Positions 1-12,663 of a stretch of DNA of 33,230 nucleotides are shown piece by piece. The stretch lies in assembly GCA_027604685.1 (NCBI GenBank), contig JADHYX010000186.1, forward strand, positions 8,522 to 41,751. Direction: 5' to 3'. How positions within the stretch are numbered: position 1 is the stretch's first letter; each line of letters begins with the position of its first letter. Source of the stretch: Lobulomyces angularis. Its lineage: Eukaryota; Chytridiomycota; Chytridiomycetes; Lobulomycetales; Lobulomycetaceae. The position numbers and the translations under genes are program-made. Below the pieces are notes generated by a model. That model made no database searches. It was not told the DNA's origin and was given only the letters and a program-made list of their open reading frames with translations.

Positions 1-145
1 TTTAAAATTTTATCAAAACAATAAAAAAAAAATATATTATTTGAATCCACTTAATCTATTTGTTTCTGGTTATTAAAAAAAAAAAAAAAAATTAAATTAA
101 AAAAAATTATTTATAAATATGATATGGTGTACTTTATTTTTTTTT

Positions 146-1658
146 TTACTCCATCATCTCATAAGCGGCATTATTTTTGTTTAATAAATCATCGCCCTCA
201 TTTTTTTTAAATCCACTTCCATGATGAACTTGGCCAAATTTTTTTGTAAAGATCAAAGTAAACCCAATTATAACCAAAAACCAAATGAAAAAAGAAACTA
301 GTAAAATAGTGGATAGATTGGTATCTCCCGCATATAATTTTATTCCAAGGGCTACATTTATCCATCCAAATAAAGCTAAAAATCTTCCAACATACCAGTG
401 CATCTTTTTTTTTTTTTTTGTTATAAAAGAAAAGTTATCATAAATACTTCAATCAATTTTTTAAAATTTTTATCATACTTTATCCCACCATGGAATTTTA
501 TTTCTGGCAGGATCAAATAATTTATCAATAACAAAACCGGATACTACTTGAGCAATGCTAACAATGATAACAATTAATCCCAACACCTTAACAAAAAAAT
601 TAAAAAACGTAAAAAGGGAACTGAATACCACATGAGAAGTTCCAAGTGCCTCCATGTCAGAAACATCAATTCCACCTGTTGCTACAACAGCAATGATGAG
701 AGCAACCACGCTCAATAATGACCCACCACCCAACATTAATCCAATATGGAGTTTAAACCAATTTTCTCCAAGGATATCTTTAAAAAATCTAGCAACGAAA
801 ATTCCGGTTGGTGCGAAAACGCACCATGCCAAAAACATAAAGACTCCATGCATTATAATTAAAGTAGAGCTTGAAGAGGAGCCTTCGCCCTGTCCTTCAA
901 GATTTCCACTTCGAGGTGAGCTACCTTCAATATATGGACTGTTAACTTTGTCAAACAAGTTTACAGACACTTGACCTTTATTATCTCGCTGATGAATTGG
1001 AATGGAATTAGATGGATCATCGGAACTAAAACCTAATTATTTTCAATTTGTTTAATTTTTAAATTTTTAAAAAGAAAAAATTATTATTTTTTATAGCTCT
1101 CTGTTGCTACAATTTTTTTAGAGTCAGTTATATACAAACCTAAATTTCCAACTGCCCAAATCATGCTAGTAAGCTTTTCATCTTCTTTAAAGGTAGCACT
1201 TACATCAGGTATACTTTGAACAGTCATATCTCTTTCAAAGGTGATGATAGTTTGTTCACTTCCAACTTTAGTTAACGACGGAACCAAACTAAAATCAGCT
1301 TGAGCTTCTTCAATGAACTGTGGTTCTCTTCTTCCAGTAGCAGATCTTCTTCCAGCAATCACCTTATTATTATTAACCCAAAACACCTGAATTTGATTAA
1401 GGAGTAAGTAAAAAAAAAAAATAATTTTTTTACATAAACTTCAGCAGATTTCATACTATTTCCGAAACCAACTGCAAAATATCCAGTAATTGGTTTAAAT
1501 GACTGTAGGGTAAATTGCATTTTATTATTTTCTGTATTTATTTTTGAGTAAAAGCAAAATTGTCGTTCTTGACCAGCAGGTTTCGCGCAAAATGCTTGCG
1601 AGGTTAAGAGATTGAGTAAATTTAATAGAACAAGTCCAGTAAAGTAGAGTTTTTTCAT
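146..1658 (-). CDS. DOMON domain-cytochrome b561 membrane redox protein
   Basis: I read four exons: complement(146..403, 479..1032, 1140..1386, 1434..1658), giving 427 aa. The ATG at 1658 opens a hydrophobic signal peptide (about residues 1-24, ending TSQAFC). A DOMON domain follows (about 25-175), with the family's IWAVG stretch and a late H..R element. After a Ser-rich linker comes a cytochrome b561 module of four to five membrane helices. Candidate haem-ligand histidines lie at about residues 219 (MHGVF), 253 (KLHIGLM), 291 (SHVVF) and 344 (MHWYVG), spaced as expected for b561. The tail is short, charged and cytosolic. Proteins of this class move electrons across membranes, often to ferric chelates or ascorbate-type acceptors. 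I see no FAD/NAD reductase domain. The 1140/1032 junction is supported because it restores the end of the DOMON fold. The family call is firm; the substrate is unknown. Confidence 0.85.
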
Positions 1659-2008
1659 ATTTCTTTTTTTTTTTTTTTAAATTAATTGTATGTAATCTAC
1701 AATTTTTTTTTTTAAACAATAAAGGGCTGTGAAAAAATAAAGAAAGAATAAAATTTTGAAAAAGCTATGTTTATTACAGGGGAAAGATACTTCAACTTAA
1801 TATTAAAAAAATTTCCTGCTTCTTCAAAAGATTTATATATCAAGAAATATTCTACTTCTTCAAAAGAATTTTATATATCAATTCTATTGCTAACTTATCC
1901 AATTTTTAACACTTGTAATGGAGACACCTCAAAATCATATCTTTGTAGCTTTTTGAGAGGCGATTCGTTCCCTTAAAAGATTTCCTAAACAACGGTAAGT
2001 ATAGGATA
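1659..2008. other. intergenic, no gene seen
   Basis: This separates the 5' end of the DOMON-b561 gene from the 3' end of the uS2m gene. It holds T-rich runs and an imperfect tandem duplication (see 1819-1880). A 69-codon ATG reading frame at 1767-1976 runs through the duplication but has no recognisable domain. Confidence 0.5.
1819..1880. repeat. short imperfect tandem duplication
   Basis: The unit CTTCTTCAAAAGA-TTTATATATCA occurs at 1819-1842 and again at 1855-1880, a period of 36 nt, with a two-base length difference inside an A/T run. It lies between two genes and no function is evident. Confidence 0.6.
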
Positions 2009-2993
2009 TTACATAATAAAGTAACCTTCTCTCGCTGCCCAACTTAAAACTCCACTCAAATATTCAATTCCTTTCACTGAGTCGTCATTTGCAGGAATCG
2101 GATATTGAATTAAGGTTGGATCCAAATCAGTATCGCAAACTGCAATAATTGGAATGCCATTCAAGTTAGCTTCTCTGGCAGCCCATTTAGTATTTTGGTA
2201 GTCTAGAAGAATTAGTAAATCTGGCTGATGAACATATGGTTGTGTAGTTGGCAATTCTTCCCCTTCGCTAATCTGTAGTGACTGAATTTGTGCAATTTTA
2301 TCCGGATCATAACCTTTTTTTTTTTAATGGTTGCAACTCTACTTAAAAATTTTTACCAACACTCTTTCTTAAAACTCTTTCCTTATTTGTAATTGTTCCT
2401 GGTATCCAATCTAAAGTATAAAAACTATTGGAGTTAACAGCGGCTTGGACGGTGATGTTGTGAATTGCTGGTCTTGTCCCAACAAATAAAATATTTCCTC
2501 CAGCAAAAGAAACTTCTCTAATGTAGTATTCAGTATTTTAAATCTAAATCACAAAATATTTATACCTTGTAACATTAATTGCTTTTCTGAGATAAACGAG
2601 TGTCTGATCTAAATTAATAATTTGAATGTTATTACGCTGACCAAAAATAAACTTGCTCATAAATTTATTTTGTATTTTTTTATTGTGCCCCAAGTGTAAA
2701 TTAGTAGCAAGTAAATTTTTTAACGTGACAGCTGCTCTTATATTCTCAGATGGTGCTTCAAAATTCAAAGGAGAAAATTGTTGATTATGAATTATATCAG
2801 GGATTATCGATTCTGAGAGTTGTTCATTAAATGTATCATTTTTATTGGATGTAGTTGAGTAGTTGTTGGAATAATAACTAGTTGAATAAAATAAATTAAA
2901 AAAAATGGGATATCTTTTTGACTCTATAGTATTTGTTACGATCGCATTTTTTGAAAATTTAATCGAATATTTTCTTAAAGTAGACTGCAACAT
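2009..2993 (-). CDS. MRPS2: mitochondrial small-subunit ribosomal protein uS2m
   Basis: Three exons, complement(2009..2313, 2357..2517, 2566..2993), give 297 aa. The N-terminal ~85 residues are Ser/Asn/Tyr/Lys-rich and lack uS2 homology, consistent with a mitochondrial targeting region. The uS2 fold begins at about residue 88 (LKNLLATNLHLGH). It continues through NLDQTLVYLRKAINVTRE, a glycine strand AGGNILFVGTRPAIH, the PGTITN loop, and the characteristic P-D-LLILLDYQNTKWAAREA and IPIIAVCDTDLDP segments that close bacterial and mitochondrial S2. Both introns fall inside conserved blocks and joining them restores the family pattern exactly, so the model is secure. It shares an upstream region of about 0.7 kb with the divergent RhoGEF gene. 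It should work in the head/platform of the mitochondrial small subunit. Confidence 0.92.
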
Positions 2994-3708
2994 TTTTTGA
3001 GTAGGAAAAAAAAAATAAAAAAAAAGTTTAAAAATTTAATAATATTAGTATAAATGGAAAATAATAAAATTAAAAAAAATCCTAAAAAAATAAAAAAATA
3101 AGAATATAAAAATATAGTGAGAAATATGACAAAAAAAAAGAAAAAAATATGATGCCTGTGTACTATATCGTAATTTATAACTCTACAATAGAAAAGTTTT
3201 TTAAACTTCACAATTAACACAGAAAAATTGAAATTATCTTTTACTTATTTTTCACTTTTATATTTGTTCTTAAGTAAAAATAAAATGTGTTGCTTTAAGA
3301 AAATCTACTGAAAAGGTTCGGTTATGATAATGCTACCTTCTTTTGCCATAAGTACTAAATTTGAATTAAAAGAACTACAGGTCATTTTAAATATCTATTT
3401 ATCTGCTACCATAATGCCTCGATATATGCTTAACAACTTAAATATCAGGAAAATTTAAATGATTCTTATAATGACTCATTGCAATATAAACTAGCATTTA
3501 TTCTCGTTGCGTAAAAACGAGAATATGTGTAGAATATTAAAGACTGTTGTATACAGTATTATAATTGAAACTGTATTTTTAATATCAAGGAGGTTGAAGT
3601 TCATTATTTGCAGCTATTATGTCCCAAATCACACTGATTGGTTAAAATTTAAAAATTAATAATAAAAATTTTATACTTCAGTTGTGTTTAGAATCATACA
3701 TTATATTA
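2994..3708. promoter_or_regulatory. divergent intergenic region (uS2m / RhoGEF)
   Basis: About 0.7 kb lies between two head-to-head genes and must carry both promoters. The half near uS2m is almost pure A/T with A-runs. The half near the RhoGEF is more mixed in composition and contains a perfect hairpin (3499-3525). I find no convincing TATA box, tRNA box A/B pair or further exon. Confidence 0.5.
3499..3525. repeat. perfect 10-bp inverted repeat (hairpin)
   Basis: TATTCTCGTT at 3499-3508 is the exact reverse complement of AACGAGAATA at 3516-3525, with a 7-nt loop (GCGTAAA). It sits about 190 nt upstream of the RhoGEF start codon. It could be a dyad binding site or a chance hairpin; no U-run follows, so it is not a Pol III-style terminator. 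Confidence 0.6.
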
Positions 3709-6700
3709 ATGAGTATACCTAACACAACACGGCAACGAGTACCGTCTTTGAAGGATAATGCACTCATGTCACAATCATTTCAACCTCCAACCTTAGGATT
3801 CAATAATGTAGGTTCAATGGAATCTGTACAAGGTTCAACACAAAGTTTATCGTATATTAATGAGGCAGGGATTGATAGAAGCTTACCTTCGAAAACAAGA
3901 CCATATAGTTTAGCTATGGATCATTTTAAGAAAATGGCAAATAGTCATGAATATTTGTCATTTTCAACTCAAAGAGAACAAAATAATAGACCTATTTCAA
4001 ACTTAGATTATGGGAGTAAGCAGAACTTGATAAGTGATCAGTTTCTGACTTCACCACAACCAACTTTAGCTATAAATGAATTTTGGCAAAGTATCGTTCG
4101 ATCTAAATCCAGTTTTTCATTAAAAGCATTAACAAAATTTGATAATTCAAACTCAAATGTAAAAATCCAATTAAAAAAGGAATCTCCAATGGAAAAAAAA
4201 CTAATGCGTAATGCTTCAACAAGAAGCAGAAATTCAATCGGTAATAACAATTTTTCTGACACCGCTGGATTCTTAAAATATATCGAAAGCAGTGGGTTTT
4301 CAGGTATATGGAATCATCCAGTCACCCGGTATGCTTAGTAGTTGTTTTGTTAATAAATTTTTTTATTTATTTAAAAGTTGTTATTTTATCATGTTCTTGA
4401 TTTGGGCCGGTTTTCCTAGTCTCTTTGTATACTTTTATTCTAATAAGTTCTTTATTATTTAATAAAATATTTTTAGTTCTTTCGCCAAGATGTTGCAAAT
4501 TATCGCCAAGAGTTCTCAAAACAAAGCGCAAATTCAAGAAAAACAGCAGCTTTTAAAATATTTAACACATATTTTGGAAAAAAGTCAAGCTTGTTGTTAA
4601 TATTGGGAAGAAAATGTCAAACAGAGAATTTAAAATTTGGAATAGAAGCCATTAAATTGAATTTAGAAAATCCTGACGCACATATTTTCGATGATGTCGC
4701 ACTTATAGTTCTAAAAGATTTAAATGAAATATATGATAGTGGAATTTGCGCAGATTTCTGGATGGGCGATTCCATTGATTCTCTACCCAGCTCTTTATCT
4801 CCTGATATTCCAAAATTTAAGTTATCTGCCTTTTATCAAATGATGCAGCACGATTTAAGTATCAATAATTTTACTAAATATTTAAACTTAAAACTTAAGG
4901 AGGAACAAAGCATTTGACCTCTGTCCAATATCGTAGAGCTGCAGAAAGGTTAATGGATATGCCAATGGATTATATTAAGGATGAGCTAATATCAGAAAAA
5001 GTTTCTTTTTATTTAGAGTCGATAGGAGTAGATTGTGAAAACTTAAATGCCCGATTCGATGCAAATTTGAAAAAGGTATAGTAGTTTGATATGAAATATT
5101 GCATTTAACTTACCATGATATATTAATTTATTTTTTATTGCAATTAGGATTCAAGACAAGGTTCGAATTCCAAAAGTACCACTGAAAATTTACCGAGTTC
5201 AACAAAAGTAATTGAAATAGTAAAAGAAAACGGAAATTTAAAGGACTGGAAAAGAATGTCTTCTGTAAATAATTCATTGCTAAAATATGTATTAAAATCA
5301 TGTTTTTTTGTAGATGCAACTACAAAACATAGCCAGTATTACCACCCACACTTTTGTTCAATGCAACGATTTAAATATTTGTGAGTATTGTTATCTTCAA
5401 GAAACTAAAGATTCGCTTTATCGTTGTGAAGGTAATATACAATGTTAAAATTTTTTTATTTTATATTCAGTGTGCGGATATATTTCTCATAAGTTATGCC
5501 GTAGTGGAGTAAAAGTATCTTGTGTCATGCCTTCAATTTCATTTGAAAATGATGAAGAACAGTTGGCTATTTCTCTAAATCCAGAAATTGAAAATGACCC
5601 GCTTACAAAAATTCAATATCATAATGAAAAAATACGTCGTGTACAAGAAAAAATCAATGCTATTCAAAAAGAATTGGATATTGAATTAAGAATCAGCGAC
5701 GGTTTAAATAAAATTGTTTCAGCGAAGGGAAACTTAAAAAAAGGGAAAAAAAATGCAGTGGATAATGACACTGTATTACAAATGGAAAGTTCTGTAAAAA
5801 AAATGGAAGTTTTAAAACACGAACTACAAAAATGCCAAGTGCAGCTTAGCTCTTTGCATAGTTCCTCTCCGTCAGAGCCAGAACTACCTTTAGTAAAAAA
5901 CTCCAAAAATATTTTTATTAATGACTTAATTTTTACCCCTTAGCAAATTCAAACTAAAGTAGATGATACAGACCCATCACTAAATAAAGACGATGTCGTG
6001 AAGGTAGTAACCATTGATCCGAAGACGAAAAGTGAGTGCACCAAAGCATTTTTCATCACTAGCACAACATCGGTTCGATGCATAATTACCAAAGCTTTAG
6101 AAAAGTTTGTTTTGAAAGGTACAGAGGAGGATTATTTGTTAACTTATAAATGTTTGGAAGGTAACTTAATTTTAATTTTTGAATTTTTAAACAATGGGTG
6201 GCGCAGATGAAGTCCCTTTAAGACTTGAAGATCTTTTAATGGCTCTTTCAATTGATTTTTCGCAAGTAACGCTGTACCTAACTCAAAAAGATCCTGCTAT
6301 GGTAAAATAAGGATATTAATTTTTTTGCATTAATATTGATAAACTCAAAGATGTTGACATCCTCTGCATTACAAAAAGATGATCCAATATTAATAAAAAA
6401 GCAGCTTGATGTCATTGCCGAAATTGTAGAGACAGAATTTGGATATTTGGATTACCTTCGATTCGTGGTCACAGTGAGTAATTCCAACTCTATATTTGAA
6501 GAATTGACTCTCTTTTAGTCCTTTTACGAGCCTCTTGTAGCTTCAGGGTTGTTAACTAAGGAGTTGTCCAATAAACTGTTCTCAAACACTGTAAAAATCT
6601 TAGCGCTTCATGAAAAAATTGTAAAAAAAATAATGGTTGGTGGAAAGGATGATGTTACAAATATTATGACAATTTATGAAACTGAGGTAATTGACTGTAT

Positions 6701-8481
6701 ACATCACTTTGTAAATAATATATTTTATTTTGGAATTTAGATAGATGAATTCGATATTTATAAAGAATATTGTGCAAATCAAAGTACTTCAAGACGAGTT
6801 TTAAATAAGCTGAAAACAGATCAGCTTTTCAGTAGAGCGTTAGCAGTATGTGTTTAATCATATCTCAATAGTCCTAAATTACTTTTTTTGTTAGCAATGT
6901 GAAAGTGATCCAAAGCTTAGGAAGCTCTCTTTAGCAGATTTATTAGTTAAGCCAATGCATCGCATTACTAGATACCCATTGTTGATAAAACGACTTCTTT
7001 CATATACCAGATCAAACAATTATGAATATAAAGTAATTAATAATGTAATAAATCTTTTTGAAGAAAAAGTGACAGAAATTAATGAAACCGTAAGAAAAAC
7101 GGAAAGTTGTGCTCGCATTAATCTCATTGATGAAAATTTGGATTTTAATAATATTTGTGAAGTAAGCATTAACATTTTTTAATTTGGCATTCCTTACTTA
7201 GTTCTTTCTTATTATAGAAATTTAAGCTTGTAGACGGACATAGAGAATTACTGTCTGAAAAAAATCTAACTTACATAAAAAAGAGTACAGCAGGAACGAT
7301 CGAAGTAGTAGTAATGCTGTTCACTGATTTAGTTTTAATAACTAGAATGAAAAAACAAGATCAGTATCAACTATTAAAGTTACCTCTTCCTTTTGAATCC
7401 GTCGTTTTTCTTGATAAGTTGAATTCCGAACGTATTGTTTTTTAGTTTTTTCTTATTAATAATTATATTTTTATTCTATTTCTCAGAGAAAAAAGTTTTT
7501 CAAATTATTCACCTACAACAAGAAATTCACTCATTACATGCTGCTACTGCATACGATAAAAATTCATGGCTCCAAGAAGCAGAGTCACTTAGAGAAAAAT
7601 ATTGTGAACTTTGTCATGACTATGAATTAACGAGAGGATATCGATATGAAAATTGTGTTAGTAAGTTGGAGAGTAAAATTCCTAATTCGACGAGAAAGTT
7701 AAATGGAAGTAATAAAGGTTTGAGTCTGATAATGGACAACAGTCCCGGTGGGAGTCCGAAGGTTATGAGGAGAAGCTATAGCAGTCAATTTAAATCATCG
7801 AAACTTGAGCAGGAACACTCAAGAGTGACCGCATCTTGTGATGTCAATACATTTGAGACCGGCACTCAACAAGTAACTCCTCCTTTATCGAAAAAAAACT
7901 TATGGGAAACGAGCTTGGAGGGGACTACACATTCCCATACATCCCAAGGTTGTGGAACGGAAACTGGGTTCAGTTTATCTGATCCTTATTTAAGTGATGA
8001 TGAGCAAAATTCATTGGGAAAATTTTCTAATAAAACTAATAGCAAAGTTGGATTCAGATATTCTGGAGAACATTGGGAAACTGAAAAAAATTCCCCAAAA
8101 AAAAACTGTAGTAGGGATGTTTTTACCAACAGCATTAGTCCTCAGACTAACAACAGCCCGCTTAGCGTAAGTAGTAGCGTTGGTAGCCAAACCAGTCCTA
8201 AAAGTCAAACCAGTATTGGGTCACTTGAAAATATACCTTTAGGAGGCAAACAAAAAATTTCAATATTCAGAAACAGAACCACTGCTTCTGATCAAAGCAA
8301 GCCCCTAGCACATTCCAAATCGAATAGCCTAGGTACCAACCACCTAAGAGAGTGGAGTGGAAAACACTTGCAGATGGTTAGGAAAAAAATTAAAAATGGT
8401 GGAAATAATGAGGAACATGCGAATAGCGTTAAAGAGAGTCACTTAGATCGTAAATCAAAAAGCGAAAATGAGTTATCTTAA
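3709..8481 (+). CDS. multidomain Rho guanine-nucleotide exchange factor (RGS-C1-HR1-RA-DH-PH)
   Basis: My model has 15 exons: 3709..4328, 4378..4426, 4477..4858, 4900..5075, 5148..5264, 5314..5431, 5471..5892, 5944..6160, 6207..6301, 6351..6473, 6519..6686, 6741..6845, 6895..7161, 7218..7431, 7487..8481; about 1355 aa. In order: a disordered N-terminus; an RGS-like fold (about 200-330, with DVANYRQEF and HIFDDVAL); a C1 zinc finger (about 460-499, H..C-x2-C..C-x2-C-x4-H-x2-C-x7-C); an HR1-like antiparallel coiled coil (about 520-610); an RA-type ubiquitin fold (about 645-735); a DH domain (about 745-940, with KPMHRITRYPLLIKRLL); a PH domain (about 955-1050, closing at NSWLQEAESL); and a Ser-rich tail. 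DH-PH catalyses GDP/GTP exchange on Rho GTPases. RGS binds G-alpha, HR1 binds Rho-GTP, RA binds Ras-type GTPases and C1 binds diacylglycerol or membrane. DH, PH and C1 are sure; HR1 and RA are likely. The second exon is inferred: without it the frame breaks. Confidence 0.82.
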
Positions 8482-8900
8482 AACCCATAATTTATTAAAC
8501 TGTAAACGTAAAATTCTGAATTTAAACTAAATTATAATATATTATAGGAGCGAAATAATACGCAAAATTATAGTATTGTACCATAGGGAATTAAAATTTC
8601 TTAAAGTAAAACATTTATCCACTTTCTTTCATATAAGTTTTGCATATAAATTTCTATAAGTTTTTTAAATAATGATATAATTATGAAAATATTTAAAATA
8701 GAGCCTGTTGATGATTTTTCATATATTTTTTATGTGTAACCACAAAAAAAAACCAAAAATCAGATCAACAAAATATAATAAAACAAAAAACTATTGAGAG
8801 TACAATATATTTATCAAACTTTAAAAGTAAACTGTATTTCCTCTTTCTTTAAGCTTTCAATTTTTTATTTTTCATACAACTATTAATTACGTTCAGAAAT
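8482..8900. other. intergenic, no gene seen
   Basis: A/T-rich spacer between the RhoGEF stop and the Dhh1 start. It must hold the 3' end of the first gene and the promoter of the second. I see no RNA gene or further exon. Confidence 0.5.
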
Positions 8901-10489
<1,589 letters not shown>

Positions 10490-10877
10490 TTTTCAATACC
10501 TAGTGAATATAATTTTTCTTTGCTTCTCTTTATTAAAATAGTTAGATAATTTATTTGTCAAATGATTTTTTTAAAGAAGAGTATATATATGTGGAACTTT
10601 TTAAAGTAAAATTATGATATTCTTTTTGAAATAAATTGAGGATGATAAAAAAACCTGTAAAAAAAATTTAATAATTCACGTTTTTGAACTAGAAATTTAG
10701 CTTCTAATTATAAAGGATACTGTTTCATTGAACCAAACTAAAAAAAATTTTCAAAATTTTGTGAGAAAATTTTGCACCAAAATTTGGTAACATCGCGTAA
10801 AAGCGGCCAAATTTAAAAAACGGAGTAAGAAAAAAAAAAAAAAGAAAAAAATTAGTATCTAAGCAAAACTTAAAACT
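10490..10877. other. intergenic, no gene seen
   Basis: A/T-rich spacer between the Dhh1 stop and the transporter start. It holds repeated AAAATTTTG-like words near 10745-10790 and a long A-run near 10830. No exon or RNA gene is evident. Confidence 0.5.
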
Positions 10878-12520
10878 ATGAGGCCAAGGTAGCAAATTTT
10901 AAGACTTTTTGTAAAAATTAATAAAATTAAAGTGCAAATGAAACAACCGCTTTAATTGAACGAATCTTCGTTGAGGAAGATCACCATAAAGCTACTTTTA
11001 ATCAATCTGTATTTCACCTTGTATGTTTAATAGCAGGTACTTTAAAAGAATTTGGAGTTTCATTAATGCTGATTAGGTAGTGGTGTGCTACAATTACCGT
11101 TCGCTTTATCACAAGTTGGTTGGATTGGCATTTTCTTAATTATATTTGCCAGCTCTTTAAATTTATATACCGGAAACTTGTTAATAAAATGCCTCTATTA
11201 TAATGAACATGCAAAGTTAGAATCTCTTAGTGACATAGGTTTTTTGAACATATTTTATTTTTATTTATACAGTACAGGTTTCCTTTCTTTTGGAGACTAT
11301 GGAAGAAGAATAATTTTTTTCTTTCAATCGTGCATGTATTTAGGGGTAACTTGTATTTATTTGATATTAGCAGGAATGAATTTATCGGAGTTATGTGGTA
11401 ATACTGTTGTGTTCTGGATAACAGTTTCTTCCATATTGGTATTTTTCCCCTTAGTTTCATTTAAAAATCTAAAAGAAATTAGTTTTTTGAGGTATCTTAA
11501 GCTAATCTGTTTGTTATTATTTAAAATTTATAGCTTTTTTGGTGTTTTTGCTACTTTATTCGTCATTGCTATTGTTTGTTTTTATTCCTCCAAGTCCATT
11601 TTACATCCCGTATGCAAAACATTTTATAATAAACTTATTAACTGTTGAATTAAAAAAAAAAAAGGTTGACACTCCAACATATAAGTATTTCGATCTTAGC
11701 ATGATTCCCAATGCAATGGCAACAATTTGTTTTTCCTTCTCTGGAAATTTTGCATATGCAGAAATTCAAAGTTCAATGAAAAAACCGAAGGATTTCTCAA
11801 AAGTGTTATTTTGTGCTGTAATTTTTTTTTTTTGCTAGAATTGGTTTAACTCAAGTTTATATAATCTAGATGATTATTATATCTTTGATGTATTGCCTTA
11901 CTGCAGTTAGCGCATATACTGCCTTTGGAGAAAAGGTTACATCTCCAGTTAATCTGATGTTTAAAGGTTTTTCATCTGCCGTGGGAACCTATTTAATTAC
12001 AACTCATGTATTGCTTGCTTGTCCGTTGTTACTAATATCATTCTCGTTAGAGGTATTTATGAACTAAATCAGTTTTTTAACAGAATTTCCAGGTAGAAAG
12101 AAAATTTTTTTTCCATTTAAAAGAAAATGAAAGGCTGAAAAGTTTCACTTTAAGAACAATTGTTTTGGGGGGAGTAGCCATAACAGCGTCCGTAAGTTTT
12201 GATAATTACTGTGTGATTATATCATTATTAATTTTTTTTTTTTTTTAAATCCAGGTGATTCCATACTTTTCTGACTTTATGGAGCTGTTGGGTAAGTTGC
12301 AAAACTTGAAACCTTTAAATTTTACTTGGTAGGTGCCTTTGTTGGTTCCATATTGATGTTTATCATCCCTGTTGTTTTTGATTGGAAATTATATGGAATA
12401 TATCAAAACAGAACAGCCAAAGACATTTTACTCAATTTCTTTTGCTTTTTTATCGGTGGTGCTATTGGAGCATTAGGTACTTGGAGAGCAGCCAAAAATT
12501 TAATAGCTCATTATAGTTAG
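10878..12520 (+). CDS. amino-acid transporter of the AAAP family (AVT/SLC36-38-like)
   Basis: Ten exons, 10878..10888, 10933..11036, 11077..11238, 11278..11491, 11534..11609, 11665..11817, 11870..12052, 12093..12191, 12255..12291 and 12333..12520, give 408 aa. The signature first helix follows a short N-terminus (FHLVCLIAGSGVLQLPFAL), then SDIGFLSFGDYGRR, a SFSGNFAYAEIQSSMKKP segment matching the family's conserved Phe/Gly helix, and YCLTAVSAYTAFGE. Roughly ten membrane helices are visible. AAAP proteins are H+ or Na+ coupled amino-acid carriers of the plasma membrane or vacuole; substrate and location cannot be read here. The first exon (M-R-P plus two bases) is only 11 nt. It was chosen because no in-frame ATG exists in the second exon and the splice sites fit, so the start is the weakest part. 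The 39-nt intron 11239-11277 has no in-frame stop and could be retained. Confidence 0.87.
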
Positions 12521-12663
12521 CTATAGTTCTTTTTTAAGTTTTATTCTTTCAGATTAACTTATTATGTAAATTATTATTGATCAATTGTTAACAATTTTTT
12601 ACCATTATCCCTGAGTTCTGAACTAATTTAAACCCTTCATTGAGGTTTTTTCTCAAAAAAAAA

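Noticed and set aside
654..974. 106-codon plus-strand frame opposite the DOMON-b561 gene
   Set aside because: It lies antisense to a strongly supported b561 exon and shows no domain; it is a shadow of the coding strand.
1767..1976. 69-codon ATG frame between DOMON-b561 and uS2m
   Set aside because: It runs through a tandem duplication, has no recognisable motif and no neighbouring exons that extend it.
2975..3220. 81-codon hydrophobic minus-strand frame upstream of uS2m
   Set aside because: It is made of Phe/Leu/Ile runs from poly-T sequence and overlaps the uS2m start; no signal beyond composition.
5150..5180. tRNA-like T-loop word GGTTCGAATTCC
   Set aside because: It lies inside a RhoGEF exon, and no acceptor stem, D-loop or anticodon arm can be folded around it.
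5289..5313. 25-nt intron before the C1 exon of the RhoGEF
   Set aside because: A donor at 5265 (GTAAAT) gives a 49-nt intron in the same phase with a CTAAA branch-like site, in line with all other introns.
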